Notes under the pieces: model-generated
What the model was told of the DNA's origin: nothing
Seen by the model: only the letters and a program-made list of their open reading frames with translations
The model's database searches: none
Part shown: in pieces, positions 45,497 through 53,462 of the stretch
Position numbering within the stretch: position 1 is the stretch's first letter
How the letters are laid out: every line of letters begins with the position of its first letter
Assembly (NCBI GenBank): GCA_020444175.1
Contig: JAHLLM010000015.1
Span: 1-64,000 of the forward strand
DNA: 64,000 nucleotides
Direction: 5' to 3'
Source: Desulfobulbaceae bacterium
GTDB taxonomy: Bacteria; Desulfobacterota; Desulfobulbia; Desulfobulbales; SURF-16
Program-made: the position numbers and the translations under genes

Positions 45497-48049
45497 ATGA
45501 CTCTCAGGAAAAAAAAGTTCAATCTGAAAGCACTTCTTTTAGGTGCTTTTTCTTTTTTGCTGATCTCCTATATTTTTTATCTGCCTTATAAAGTCGTTCT
45601 TGTCAGCACGATCAATTCTCTGAATGATCAGCAATTGGTGCTGGCAAAGCAGGCTGCCCTGGGAATCATGGATTTTTTTCATCATTATGAAAAAGCCCTG
45701 GTTCGCATGGCACGCTCCCCCCATATTATCACTCTTGATGATATGGGTAAAAGTCTGCTCGAAGAGCTTTATCTCGTCAATCAGGATGAAATTCGCGCAA
45801 TTACCCGCGTAGATGCAACAGGGCATATCCTTTTCACTTTTCCCTATGACCAGCATGCCATTGGCAAAGACATTTCCGGCCAGGAACATAATCGCAAAAT
45901 TATTGAGACACATGAGCCAGTCGTCAGTGAAGTATTTACTGCCGTGCAGGGATACGAGACTCTCGCCTATGCAATTCCTGTTTTTGATGAAGGGAAGTAT
46001 GTCGGCTCCTTGGGTATCCTGATACCGTTTGAGGCAATTTCCCAGAAATATCTTGCCGGAATCGTTCTTGGTGATGATGGCTATGCCTGGATGCTCAGTC
46101 AAACAGGTGTTGAACTGTATTGCCCTGTTCCCGGGCATGTCGGCAAAACAATTTGGCAGACATCGTCACGCTTCCCTTCGGTCATCGATATGGCCAAGAA
46201 AATGATGCAGGGAAAGCAGGGGCGCACTGTCTATATCTATGACAGAGTCAGGGGGAACGAGACGGAAGTTATAAAGAAACATGCAGTCTATTATCCTGTC
46301 AAGCTTCCCGGCACTTTCTGGTCTCTTGTGGTGGCAACTCCTGAGAGCGAATCCCTGAACGCGGTCAGGGATTTTGGAAAATGGTGGCTTGCCATCTTTG
46401 GAGGAGTTGTTGTTGCCCTTCTCGTGTTACTGCAGGCTTTTCTTCGATTTCAACGCAGTGCGGCTGAAGAAAGAAACAGGCTGGTAACACAGGAAAAATT
46501 ATTGGAAGAAAACCGGCTCTTCAGTCGCTTCATGAACAATGCCCACATTCCCATAGTAATGGTTCATGTAGATGGGAAAATAGAATTTGTAAATAAAAAA
46601 TTCCAGGAAATCTACGGCTATACCCTTGATGACATTGGCACCATGAAAGAGTGGTTCGCAAGGGCGTATCCTGATAAAGAATTACAAGAAGAAGTGGCCC
46701 TGTCCTGGCGGGAAAAGCTCCAGGAGGCCATTGCTTCCGGGGATGCTGTCACTTTTAAGGAGAGAGCCATTACCTGTAAAGACGGTTCTGTGAGAGATGT
46801 TGTCTTTTCCTATACGTTAATTGATGATCGGATTGTCATAATTCTAAACGACAAAACCGAAAGAAACAGGATTAAGCAAAAAGAACAGGAATTGTTTCAG
46901 CGCCAGGCTAGGACAAAGAAGATGGAAGCCCTGGGCCTTATGGCCGGAGGGGTTGCCCATGATCTGAATAATATCCTGTCAGGTATTGTTAGTTATCCGG
47001 AAGTCATTCTCATGCAACTGCCGGAGAAAAGCAAATTGCGTGGGCCGATTAAGACTATACACCAATCCGGACTGCGCGCGGCCGCTGTGGTCGCGGATCT
47101 GCTTACTATTGTCCGCGGTGTTGCCAGGACCAGAGAAACATATGATCTCAATATGTTGATCCTGGAGTATTTTGACTCCCCTGAATTTAAGAAACTCAAG
47201 TCATTGCACCCGGATGTCTCTTTTGAAACGCGTTTTGGGCCTGATCACCTTCTCATTTCCTGTTCTGGGCTACATATTAAAAAATGCCTTATGAATCTCA
47301 TAACAAACGCTGCCGAATCTTTTGGGAAAAAAGGCTCTGGTAATGTTGTTGTTGCAACTCGCAGGCAGGGGGCGGATGAAATAAATAATTCAGATTTGCA
47401 TATCCATGGAGAATATGCCGTCGTTTCCGTAAGTGATACAGGGGCGGGAATTCCGGAAAAAGATCTCGAACACATCTTTGAACCATTTTATACAAAAAAG
47501 ATAATGGGTAAAAGTGGCACAGGGCTGGGGCTTGCCGTGGTGTGGAATACTGTTGAAGATCATAATGGGACAATCACAGTGAACAGCACTGAAAAGGGAA
47601 CGACATTTGAGTTGTTTTTCCCTGTCAGTGAAGCGCTTATTGAGCACAAAGAAAAAAGTGCAGGCCCTGATGACTTCAGAGGCTGTGGAGAGGATATCCT
47701 GGTTGTGGATGACGAGTCGCTGCAACGTGATATTGCATCCCACCTGCTGAGTCTGCTTGGTTACAGTGTGCATGCCGTCAGCTCCGGAGAAGAGGCTGTG
47801 AGGTATTTGCAGGATAAAAGTGTCCATTTGGTTCTTCTTGATATGATCATGGGGCCAAACATGAACGGAGTTGAGACATATAAAGAGATTGTCAAGATCC
47901 ATCCCGGACAAAAAGCGATCATAGCCAGCGGTTTCTCAAAAAACAGGGATGTGCAGCAAGCAATAGAGCTCGGGGCAGGGGGCTTTATCAAAAAGCCTTA
48001 TTCCATTGAATTGCTTGGCAAAACCATTAAAGAGGAGCTTGAAAATTAA
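45497..48049 (+). CDS. Hybrid histidine kinase with periplasmic dCache sensor and PAS domain
   Basis: An 850-aa protein. TM1 (about 13-35) and TM2 (about 296-318) enclose a periplasmic double-Cache-like sensor (GHILFTFPYDQHAIGKDISGQ, GDDGYAWMLSQTG, typical Cache phrases). Then a PAS domain (about 340-460), HisKA with H488 (GGVAHDLNNILSG), HATPase_c (DTGAGIP, GTGLGLAVV) and a receiver with D782 (VLLDMIMGP). GGAGAGTT lies before the ATG. The periplasmic sensor suggests an amino-acid, carboxylate or quaternary-amine ligand. Together with 23953 and 34047 this is the third hybrid kinase of the window without an adjacent DNA-binding regulator. Confidence 0.9.
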   Translation: MTLRKKKFNLKALLLGAFSFLLISYIFYLPYKVVLVSTINSLNDQQLVLAKQAALGIMDFFHHYEKALVRMARSPHIITLDDMGKSLLEELYLVNQDEIRAITRVDATGHILFTFPYDQHAIGKDISGQEHNRKIIETHEPVVSEVFTAVQGYETLAYAIPVFDEGKYVGSLGILIPFEAISQKYLAGIVLGDDGYAWMLSQTGVELYCPVPGHVGKTIWQTSSRFPSVIDMAKKMMQGKQGRTVYIYDRVRGNETEVIKKHAVYYPVKLPGTFWSLVVATPESESLNAVRDFGKWWLAIFGGVVVALLVLLQAFLRFQRSAAEERNRLVTQEKLLEENRLFSRFMNNAHIPIVMVHVDGKIEFVNKKFQEIYGYTLDDIGTMKEWFARAYPDKELQEEVALSWREKLQEAIASGDAVTFKERAITCKDGSVRDVVFSYTLIDDRIVIILNDKTERNRIKQKEQELFQRQARTKKMEALGLMAGGVAHDLNNILSGIVSYPEVILMQLPEKSKLRGPIKTIHQSGLRAAAVVADLLTIVRGVARTRETYDLNMLILEYFDSPEFKKLKSLHPDVSFETRFGPDHLLISCSGLHIKKCLMNLITNAAESFGKKGSGNVVVATRRQGADEINNSDLHIHGEYAVVSVSDTGAGIPEKDLEHIFEPFYTKKIMGKSGTGLGLAVVWNTVEDHNGTITVNSTEKGTTFELFFPVSEALIEHKEKSAGPDDFRGCGEDILVVDDESLQRDIASHLLSLLGYSVHAVSSGEEAVRYLQDKSVHLVLLDMIMGPNMNGVETYKEIVKIHPGQKAIIASGFSKNRDVQQAIELGAGGFIKKPYSIELLGKTIKEELEN

Positions 48050-48050
48050 C

Positions 48051-48092
48051 GGAGTGAGTGCCGAGACGTGGGCGAGAATTGGCTCAGCACTC
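48051..48092. terminator. Hairpin between convergent genes, weak
   Basis: GGAGTG near 48051 pairs with CACTCC near 48092 around an imperfect GAG/CTC-extended stem. It lies directly after the hybrid kinase stop and before the exported protein's 3' end. There is no U-tract on either strand, so termination is uncertain. Confidence 0.3.
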
Positions 48093-48112
48093 CTGATGAG
48101 TCAGCAGATACT

Positions 48113-48595
48113 CTATTGATTTGTTCTGCCGCTGCCGCGCCAGAAGGGGATACAAGTGTCGGCTTCACGGAGTTCTACGGTTTCACCACTGTCAACAAAG
48201 GTGATTGAAACGGCAACATCCTTTGTGGAGTCATCGCTGAATGTGATTGTCGCATATTCCACTTCAACGGTTTCACCTATGCAGGGCTGATCAACTCCCA
48301 GGCTTTCCCAGTATGTCAAAGAACCTATACCATAAATGCTTATTATTTGGCCTGCTCCCAGGTCAAGCTCCATACCGTTGCCGCTGCCGGTGACAAAGCT
48401 TGCCACCTGGCCGGATACTATGCCGAGTTCATCACAACTGACGAGATGTGTTGAGGGGGACGCTGTTTGCGTCAAGGTTGAATCGCTGTTTCGTTCAGGT
48501 TTTCCCTGTCCCGGTCCTTTTCCTGCCAGCACCTGTCCGGCAGATGTTAAGCCGAAAATACACATCGTTGCGATCAAGACTTTGGCAATTTTCAT
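48113..48595 (-). CDS. Small exported protein of unknown function
   Basis: A 160-aa protein with a signal peptide (about 1-24, ending VLA) and a Gly/Lys/Ser/Thr-rich linker. The beta-rich body (GIVSGQVASFVTGSGNGMELDLGAGQIISIYGIG, VEVEYATITFSDD) is reminiscent of small OB-like barrels, with three cysteines. The strong GAGGCAT-type ribosome region before the ATG and the signal peptide support it as a real gene. No family recognised. Confidence 0.6.
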   Translation of the reverse strand: MKIAKVLIATMCIFGLTSAGQVLAGKGPGQGKPERNSDSTLTQTASPSTHLVSCDELGIVSGQVASFVTGSGNGMELDLGAGQIISIYGIGSLTYWESLGVDQPCIGETVEVEYATITFSDDSTKDVAVSITFVDSGETVELREADTCIPFWRGSGRTNQ

Positions 48596-48978
48596 AATGC
48601 CTCCTTTATTTAAAGATGGTTAAGTAATAAATAAAATTCTTTAGGTGCTTGGGAATGCATAAATTTTGCCAACAATGGCAAGTTATTTTTGTTTTTTATA
48701 TAAAATATGTAAAAACAGTCTGTTGTCTGGAGACCTTGCAGGAATTCTGGTATATCTATTGAAAGAATGTATCAGCCCAACTGGTCAGAATTAACGCCTG
48801 GTGGTCAGAAACTGGTGAGTGAAAGCCGCGATGCTGAAAAAGGAATAAATGGAACTCCTGGTCTTTATGGGAATTTCATATTGAATGACCTAACTTGTTC
48901 TGATAGCATGAATGATTAAAGAGACGTACTGGATTTCTGAAGTTTTTATCGAAAAGATTCAGCCTGAAGAGGTGCCAC
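48596..48978. other. Intergenic region, nothing recognised
   Basis: About 380 bp between divergent genes (the small exported protein, minus, and the desulfurase, plus). There is no open frame with a ribosome site and no clear hairpin. It should contain both promoters. Confidence 0.5.
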
Positions 48979-50121
48979 ATGGCGCAACCCATTTATCTTG
49001 ACTATAACGGTACGACACCCCATGCCCCTGAAGTGATCGAGGCAATGCGACCCTTTCTTGAGCACGAATTCGGCAATCCTTCCAGTAACCACTGGTATGG
49101 TATTGCTCCAAAGCGCGCAGTGGCCAAAGCGCGAAAACAGGTTGCCAGCCTGTTAAAGTGCGACCCTGAAGAGATTATTTTCACAAGCGGCGGTACTGAA
49201 TCGAATAACCATGCCATCAAGGGCACTGCCATGGGGCAAAAGGGAAAGGGCAACCATATCATTACCTGCGCCATTGAGCATCCGGCGGTTTTGGAGGTAT
49301 GCCGGGCTCTTTCTCCTTACGGATTCGAAACCACCTCTCTTCCTGTGGACAGGCAGGGAATTGTTGATCCGGACGATATTAAAAAGGCCCTGCGTCCAGG
49401 AACCATCCTTATTTCAATTATGCACAGCAACAACGAGGTCGGCACCCTTCAACCTGTAGCTGAAATTGCCGCCATTGCCAGGGAACATGGCATAACTATG
49501 CATACGGATGCAGCCCAGTCTGTCGGCAAGGTTGATTTGGATGTCGGCGCACTTGGAGTTGATCTCCTTTCCATTGCAGGACATAAACTCTATGCTCCCA
49601 AGGGAATTGGGGCACTTTATATCCGGGATTCCGTCCATCTTGAAAAATTTTGCCACGGTGCCGGGCAGGAGAGGGGGCTGCGGGCAGGAACGGAGAATGT
49701 GCTTGAAATTGTCGGCCTTGGCGCGGCCTGCGAGATTGCTGAGCAGCGCCTGGAAGAAGGCATTGCCCATATGCGCTCCCTGCGTGACAGACTCCACCAG
49801 GGATTGGCGGAGAGACTGGGAGAGAGCGTTATGCTGAACGGTCATCCGGAGAAGCGACTGCCCAATACGCTGAGCCTTTCCTTCAAGGGGCTTGAGGCAA
49901 ACCGCATGCTTGAGGAGATCGGTTTGGACGTTGCCGCGTCGCCGGGTGCGGCCTGTCATTCAGATACGGTGGAAATTTCCCATGTTCTTGAGGCCATGGA
50001 CGTTCCCCTTGACTGGGCCAAAGGCACTCTGCGTTTTACTGTCGGACGCATGACCACTGCAGAGCAGATCGACAGGGCTGTCACGGTAATAAGCAGTGCT
50101 GCCGGGAAACTGCAGGGGTAA
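48979..50121 (+). CDS. Cysteine desulfurase of the selenocysteine-lyase-like type
   Basis: A 380-aa fold-type I PLP enzyme of the NifS/IscS superfamily, removing sulfur (or selenium) from cysteine (or selenocysteine). It has the start IYLDYNGTTPHAPEV, FTSGGTESNNHAIKG, HTDAAQSVGKVDLD, and the PLP lysine K203 in IAGHKLYAPKG. The active-site cysteine C326 lies in SPGAACHSD. This AACHSD loop and RLPNTLSLSF are closer to vertebrate selenocysteine lyase (GAACHSD) than to IscS (SGSACTS). No isc or suf scaffold gene is near, arguing for a special role such as Se delivery, tRNA thiolation or sulfur supply. Specificity cannot be read from sequence. Confidence 0.85.
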   Translation: MAQPIYLDYNGTTPHAPEVIEAMRPFLEHEFGNPSSNHWYGIAPKRAVAKARKQVASLLKCDPEEIIFTSGGTESNNHAIKGTAMGQKGKGNHIITCAIEHPAVLEVCRALSPYGFETTSLPVDRQGIVDPDDIKKALRPGTILISIMHSNNEVGTLQPVAEIAAIAREHGITMHTDAAQSVGKVDLDVGALGVDLLSIAGHKLYAPKGIGALYIRDSVHLEKFCHGAGQERGLRAGTENVLEIVGLGAACEIAEQRLEEGIAHMRSLRDRLHQGLAERLGESVMLNGHPEKRLPNTLSLSFKGLEANRMLEEIGLDVAASPGAACHSDTVEISHVLEAMDVPLDWAKGTLRFTVGRMTTAEQIDRAVTVISSAAGKLQG

Positions 50122-50149
50122 TAAGAAAGCGTATTTTCCCGGCACTTGC

Positions 50150-50842
50150 TTAGATTGAAGCAATAATGCCGCATATGCCTGCAAATTTTTCAGGATCAAG
50201 ACATGAAGAACCGACCATCAGACCGTCGATACCCTGAATCCGTGCATACTGAGAAGCATTTCCCATATTTATTGAGCCGCCATAAAGGATCGGTCGGCCT
50301 GGAGCGGCGGACCCAATGAGTTCAACCGCAACTTTAACCTCTTCAGGGGACTCCGGAATATCAAGTCCTATCGCCTCAACAGGGCCATATCCGATGAGCA
50401 TGTCCTCCATGTCATTTTCTTCAAGGGCAGCTATCTGGGATCTGGCATACGGTTTATCAAGGCAGAGGATCGGTTTGATCCCGGCAGAGACGGCCTCTGT
50501 AACCTTATTGGCAATTTCCTGATTTGACTCATGGAAATGACGTCTTCGCTCCGAATGGCCGACGATTGCATATTCAACCAGATCCTTGAGCATGTCTGCC
50601 GCTACTGCACCTGTATAGGCTCCCATGGGGAACGGTGAAATGTCCTGGGCGGCAAGGGAGACATTTTCTATCCGGTATTTTGAAAGCAGAAGGCGAAGGG
50701 GTGTGATGAAAATTGACGGCGGCGCAATAATGACGTTTAGTCGAGGGGTTGGCCTGTAATTTTTTGAGAAAACATCAAGCCATTTTTCTGCATTTTGCAG
50801 GGTGTTATGGGACTTCCAGTTGGCTACAATATATTTTGTCAT
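50150..50842 (-). CDS. Triosephosphate-isomerase-like protein lacking the canonical catalytic Glu
   Basis: A 230-aa TIM-barrel protein from ATG 50842 (MTKYIVANWK; the longer frame from 50896 lacks family support). The catalytic lysine K10 in ANWKS and the electrophilic H96 in VGHSERR are present, as is the phosphate loop YGGSINMGNA. However, the usual YEPVWAIGTG is YGPVEAIGLD: the catalytic glutamate is G153, and the loop-6 hinge is changed. An acidic residue (E156) occupies the tryptophan position, as in archaeal EPPELIG. It may be a second, diverged paralogue rather than the glycolytic enzyme. It is convergent with the desulfurase gene. The fold is sure; isomerase activity is doubtful. Confidence 0.8.
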   Translation of the reverse strand: MTKYIVANWKSHNTLQNAEKWLDVFSKNYRPTPRLNVIIAPPSIFITPLRLLLSKYRIENVSLAAQDISPFPMGAYTGAVAADMLKDLVEYAIVGHSERRRHFHESNQEIANKVTEAVSAGIKPILCLDKPYARSQIAALEENDMEDMLIGYGPVEAIGLDIPESPEEVKVAVELIGSAAPGRPILYGGSINMGNASQYARIQGIDGLMVGSSCLDPEKFAGICGIIASI

Positions 50843-51065
50843 GTTGTCCTTTCCATTGCACATTTTTTCTTTTGGTGAATTGTGATGGTTTCGCATGGGA
50901 ATATAGGAGTTCTATAACCAGAATCGGCTGGAAGATCACCAGTAAAAACAGGAGATATCTTTTTCTGTCCTCAGTAAGGTTGCACTGTGGGCTGGAGATA
51001 ATTATGAATAGGTGATGAGTTATACCACTTGAAATTGTGTTAGAATTAACAAAACGGAGGATAAA

Positions 51066-51545
51066 ATGCAGGTACTTGTTCTTTATTATTCAAAAAGCAA
51101 CAACACAAAAAAGCTGGCAGAAGAAATTGCCAAAGGCGTGACAGAGGGTGGGGCGGAGGTTGTGCTCAGAAACACCGAGGAAGTGACAAAAGATGATTTT
51201 CGCAGCGCTGCCGGGGTTATTGCCGGTTCCCCTGTCTATTTCGGTGTTATGGCCGCCCAGCTAAAAAAGGTTTTTGATGATTTTGTCGGTGTGCGGCGTG
51301 AGATGGAAAATAAGGTTGGAGCCGCTTTTGCCACGGGTAATCACCATACTGGCGGTAAAGAGACAACTATTTTTTCTATTTTGCAATGCATGATGATCTA
51401 CGGGATGATTATTGTCGGCGATCCCATGGAAGCCTCCGGGCATTATGGGGTTGCCTGCTGTAAGGAGCCCGATGAAACTGCCGCATCGGATGGTGCAAAG
51501 CTTGGTAAACGTGTGGCCTTGCTTTGTCGGAAGTTGGCAGTCTAA
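51066..51545 (+). CDS. Flavodoxin/WrbA-like flavoprotein
   Basis: A 159-aa flavodoxin-fold protein. The FMN phosphate loop is YYSKSNNTKKLAEEIAKGV (T/S-rich P-loop), followed by AGVIAGSPVYFGVMAAQLKKVFDDF and AAFATGNHHTGGKETT, as in NAD(P)H:quinone oxidoreductases of the WrbA type. It is slightly shorter than WrbA (about 200 aa). It could carry electrons or protect against quinones. A GGAGG lies just upstream of the ATG. It stands alone, about 140 bp before the rubrerythrin gene on the same strand. Confidence 0.85.
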   Translation: MQVLVLYYSKSNNTKKLAEEIAKGVTEGGAEVVLRNTEEVTKDDFRSAAGVIAGSPVYFGVMAAQLKKVFDDFVGVRREMENKVGAAFATGNHHTGGKETTIFSILQCMMIYGMIIVGDPMEASGHYGVACCKEPDETAASDGAKLGKRVALLCRKLAV

Positions 51546-51687
51546 GTAAATTGCTTATGATAATTTTTCCCAATAAGGCTCTTGCTTTCGTATCGTTTTT
51601 CGTGGTAATTTAAACACATTAAAGCTTTGGAGTTGCGCTGGTTTGTTTTTATAGTTTGAATAATATCAATAAATTAAAAGGAGTTCG

Positions 51688-52185
51688 ATGATGAGCAAAA
51701 CTGAAAAAAATCTCTGGGAAGCCTTTGCCGGTGAATCCCAGGCAAATCGTAAATATCTGGCCTTTGCAGCGAAGGCAGACAAGGAAGGTCACAAACAGGT
51801 TGCAAAACTTTTTCGCGCCGCCGCCCATGCCGAGACAATTCACGCCCATGCCCATCTCAGGGCCTTGAAGGCGATTGGTGATACCGCCCAGAATTTAAAG
51901 GAAGCCGTAGCCGGGGAAACCCATGAGTTCAAGGAAATGTATCCTGCCATGATTGAAGCTGCCAAGGAGGAAGGAAACAAGGCGGCAGAGCGTACCTTCA
52001 GCTATGCCAACGATGTTGAGAAAATTCATGCTGAATTGTACCAGAAGGCCCTTGATAATATGGACAGCCTTGAGGACTGCGATTACCACGTCTGTTCCGT
52101 CTGCGGCTACACATGTGAGAATGAGGCGCCGGAAAAATGCCCTGTCTGCGGAGCCAACCATCGGGCCTTTACCAAAACAGACTAG
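51688..52185 (+). CDS. rbr: Rubrerythrin
   Basis: A 165-aa protein (or 164 from the second ATG). An N-terminal ferritin-like four-helix domain holds the diiron site (EAFAGESQANRKYLAFA, AAHAETIHAHAH, AVAGETHEFKEMYP, ANDVEKIHAELYQKAL). A C-terminal rubredoxin-like domain holds the Fe(Cys)4 site (VCSVCGYTCENEAPEKCPVCG). Rubrerythrin reduces hydrogen peroxide to water in anaerobes. AGGAG precedes the start. The stop codon TAG is the first three bases of a MITE-like terminal repeat (TAGTGTCATG), so the element's insertion may have set the present C-terminus. Confidence 0.95.
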   Translation: MMSKTEKNLWEAFAGESQANRKYLAFAAKADKEGHKQVAKLFRAAAHAETIHAHAHLRALKAIGDTAQNLKEAVAGETHEFKEMYPAMIEAAKEEGNKAAERTFSYANDVEKIHAELYQKALDNMDSLEDCDYHVCSVCGYTCENEAPEKCPVCGANHRAFTKTD

Positions 52186-52335
52186 TGTCATGTCACGCTT
52201 CAAATGTCGTGTAGGTCGCCATACCCATGGCGACTCTTCAGTCGGGAAGGGGTCGAAGTCTCTCCTTGTTCTCTCTCTCCCGACCTTATAGTTGTTCCAA
52301 AAGGCATTTGCCATGACACTATAGTGTCATGGCAA
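52183..52335. mobile_element. MITE-like element with TAGTGTCATG terminal repeats and a 28-bp palindrome
   Basis: TAGTGTCATG (52183-52192) and CATGACACTA (52312-52321) are perfect 10-bp terminal inverted repeats around 119 bp. A third copy (52322-52331) directly follows, so the right end makes a perfect 28-bp palindrome (52308-52335, half-site TTGCCATGACACTA). Inside lie two hairpins: GTCGCCA/TGGCGAC at 52215-52234 and GTCGGGA/TCCCGAC at 52241-52284. The TA at the ends suits an IS630/Tc1-type target, but no transposase is here. It overlaps the rubrerythrin stop. Confidence 0.5.
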
Positions 52336-52586
52336 GTTGAAAGTGATGTGTAGATGTATATATTGAGTTTGTCCATCCCCTGTTATCCCAGTGTATTATG
52401 GATTGACAGGAAATGAGCAAAGCCAACAAAATAAATTGAAGATCCAGCGCTCAACCCAATCGTTTCTTGTTTTTGGGTAAAGATGTGGATACCTCATTGT
52501 GCTCTAATGATACATGCTAGATTCTATGCATAGAACCTGTCTCTGCACCTTTCCAGTGGCAGGTTCTTTTTTTCAGGGGGAGTGAC
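52336..52586. other. Intergenic remainder before the DUF2156 gene
   Basis: About 250 bp, AT-rich, including an imperfect AACCTGTCTCTGCACCTTTCC region ahead of the next start. No gene recognised. A ribosome site GGGGGAG precedes the GTG/ATG start region at 52587. Confidence 0.4.
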
Positions 52587-53462
52587 GTGATACCGGCTTA
52601 TCCCAATGATGCAGAGCCAAAACTGTCCATGCGACACATCCTGCATCCCCGTTTCCAGAAACTTGACCAAGGCATTTCCGAGTTTACCTTTGCCAACCTC
52701 TATCTCTTCCGGGATACGCATCAATACAGGTTTTCCATGCTGGACGGCAACCTGCTTCTCGTCAGTGGAAAGGATGAGGTTGAACCATTTTTTATGCTTC
52801 CTTTTGGGCTCCCTGAGCAGCAGTTACTTGGTCAGTTGTTTGAAAAATTTCGTACCATGAAATGTGTTTCCCATACCCAGGTGCAGGAATTAAAGGCACT
52901 TGGCTATGAAATACAGGAGGACAGGGATAATTTTGATTATCTCTATAGACGCAAGGATCTTGCCGAACTTGCAGGCCGGAAATTTCATAAAAAGCGCAAT
53001 TTGATAAAAGCATTTCTTAACAATTATTCGTACGAAGGTAAACCGCTCCTGGAAACGCATAAGCAGGATGTTCTGGAAATACTTGAAAAGTGGCGCTCAA
53101 GGCGAGATGAACAGGGAGATTATGCTGCTGCCAGAGAAGCCTTGGAAAAGGCGGAAGAGTTGCAGCTCTGCGGTGGCATTTACTACGTGGAAGGTCAGCC
53201 TGTGGCTTATTCCCTGGGAGAGGAGCTTGCCTGCGGCAAGAGTTTTGTCATTCATTTTGAAAAAGCGGTTGATGCCTACAAAGGTCTCTGGCAGTTTGTC
53301 AATCAGGCCTTCGCCTCCATTCTTCCTGAACAGTACGAATCCGTGAATCGGGAACAGGACCTGGGCAATGAAGGACTGCGTCAGGCAAAGCTCAGCTATA
53401 AACCCATAGGGTTTGTCAAAAAATTTAAAGTTACATCTCCATCGCACAGAGGAATAGTTTGA
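52587..53462 (+). CDS. DUF2156 (phosphatidylglycerol lysyltransferase-like GNAT) protein
   Basis: A 291-aa cytoplasmic protein of the DUF2156 family: two GNAT-like halves related to the catalytic domain of MprF/LpiX lysyltransferases but without its membrane domain. Family phrases are EFTFANLYLFRDTHQYR, RKFHKKRNLIKAFLNNY and the C-terminal SVNREQDLGNEGLRQAKLSYKPIGFVKK. The substrate is probably an aminoacyl group or acyl donor transferred to an unknown acceptor. Its stop codon overlaps the TTG start of the first ABC exporter half (TTGA), showing translational coupling. It may modify lipids or a peptide that the transporter exports. Confidence 0.8.
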   Translation: MIPAYPNDAEPKLSMRHILHPRFQKLDQGISEFTFANLYLFRDTHQYRFSMLDGNLLLVSGKDEVEPFFMLPFGLPEQQLLGQLFEKFRTMKCVSHTQVQELKALGYEIQEDRDNFDYLYRRKDLAELAGRKFHKKRNLIKAFLNNYSYEGKPLLETHKQDVLEILEKWRSRRDEQGDYAAAREALEKAEELQLCGGIYYVEGQPVAYSLGEELACGKSFVIHFEKAVDAYKGLWQFVNQAFASILPEQYESVNREQDLGNEGLRQAKLSYKPIGFVKKFKVTSPSHRGIV

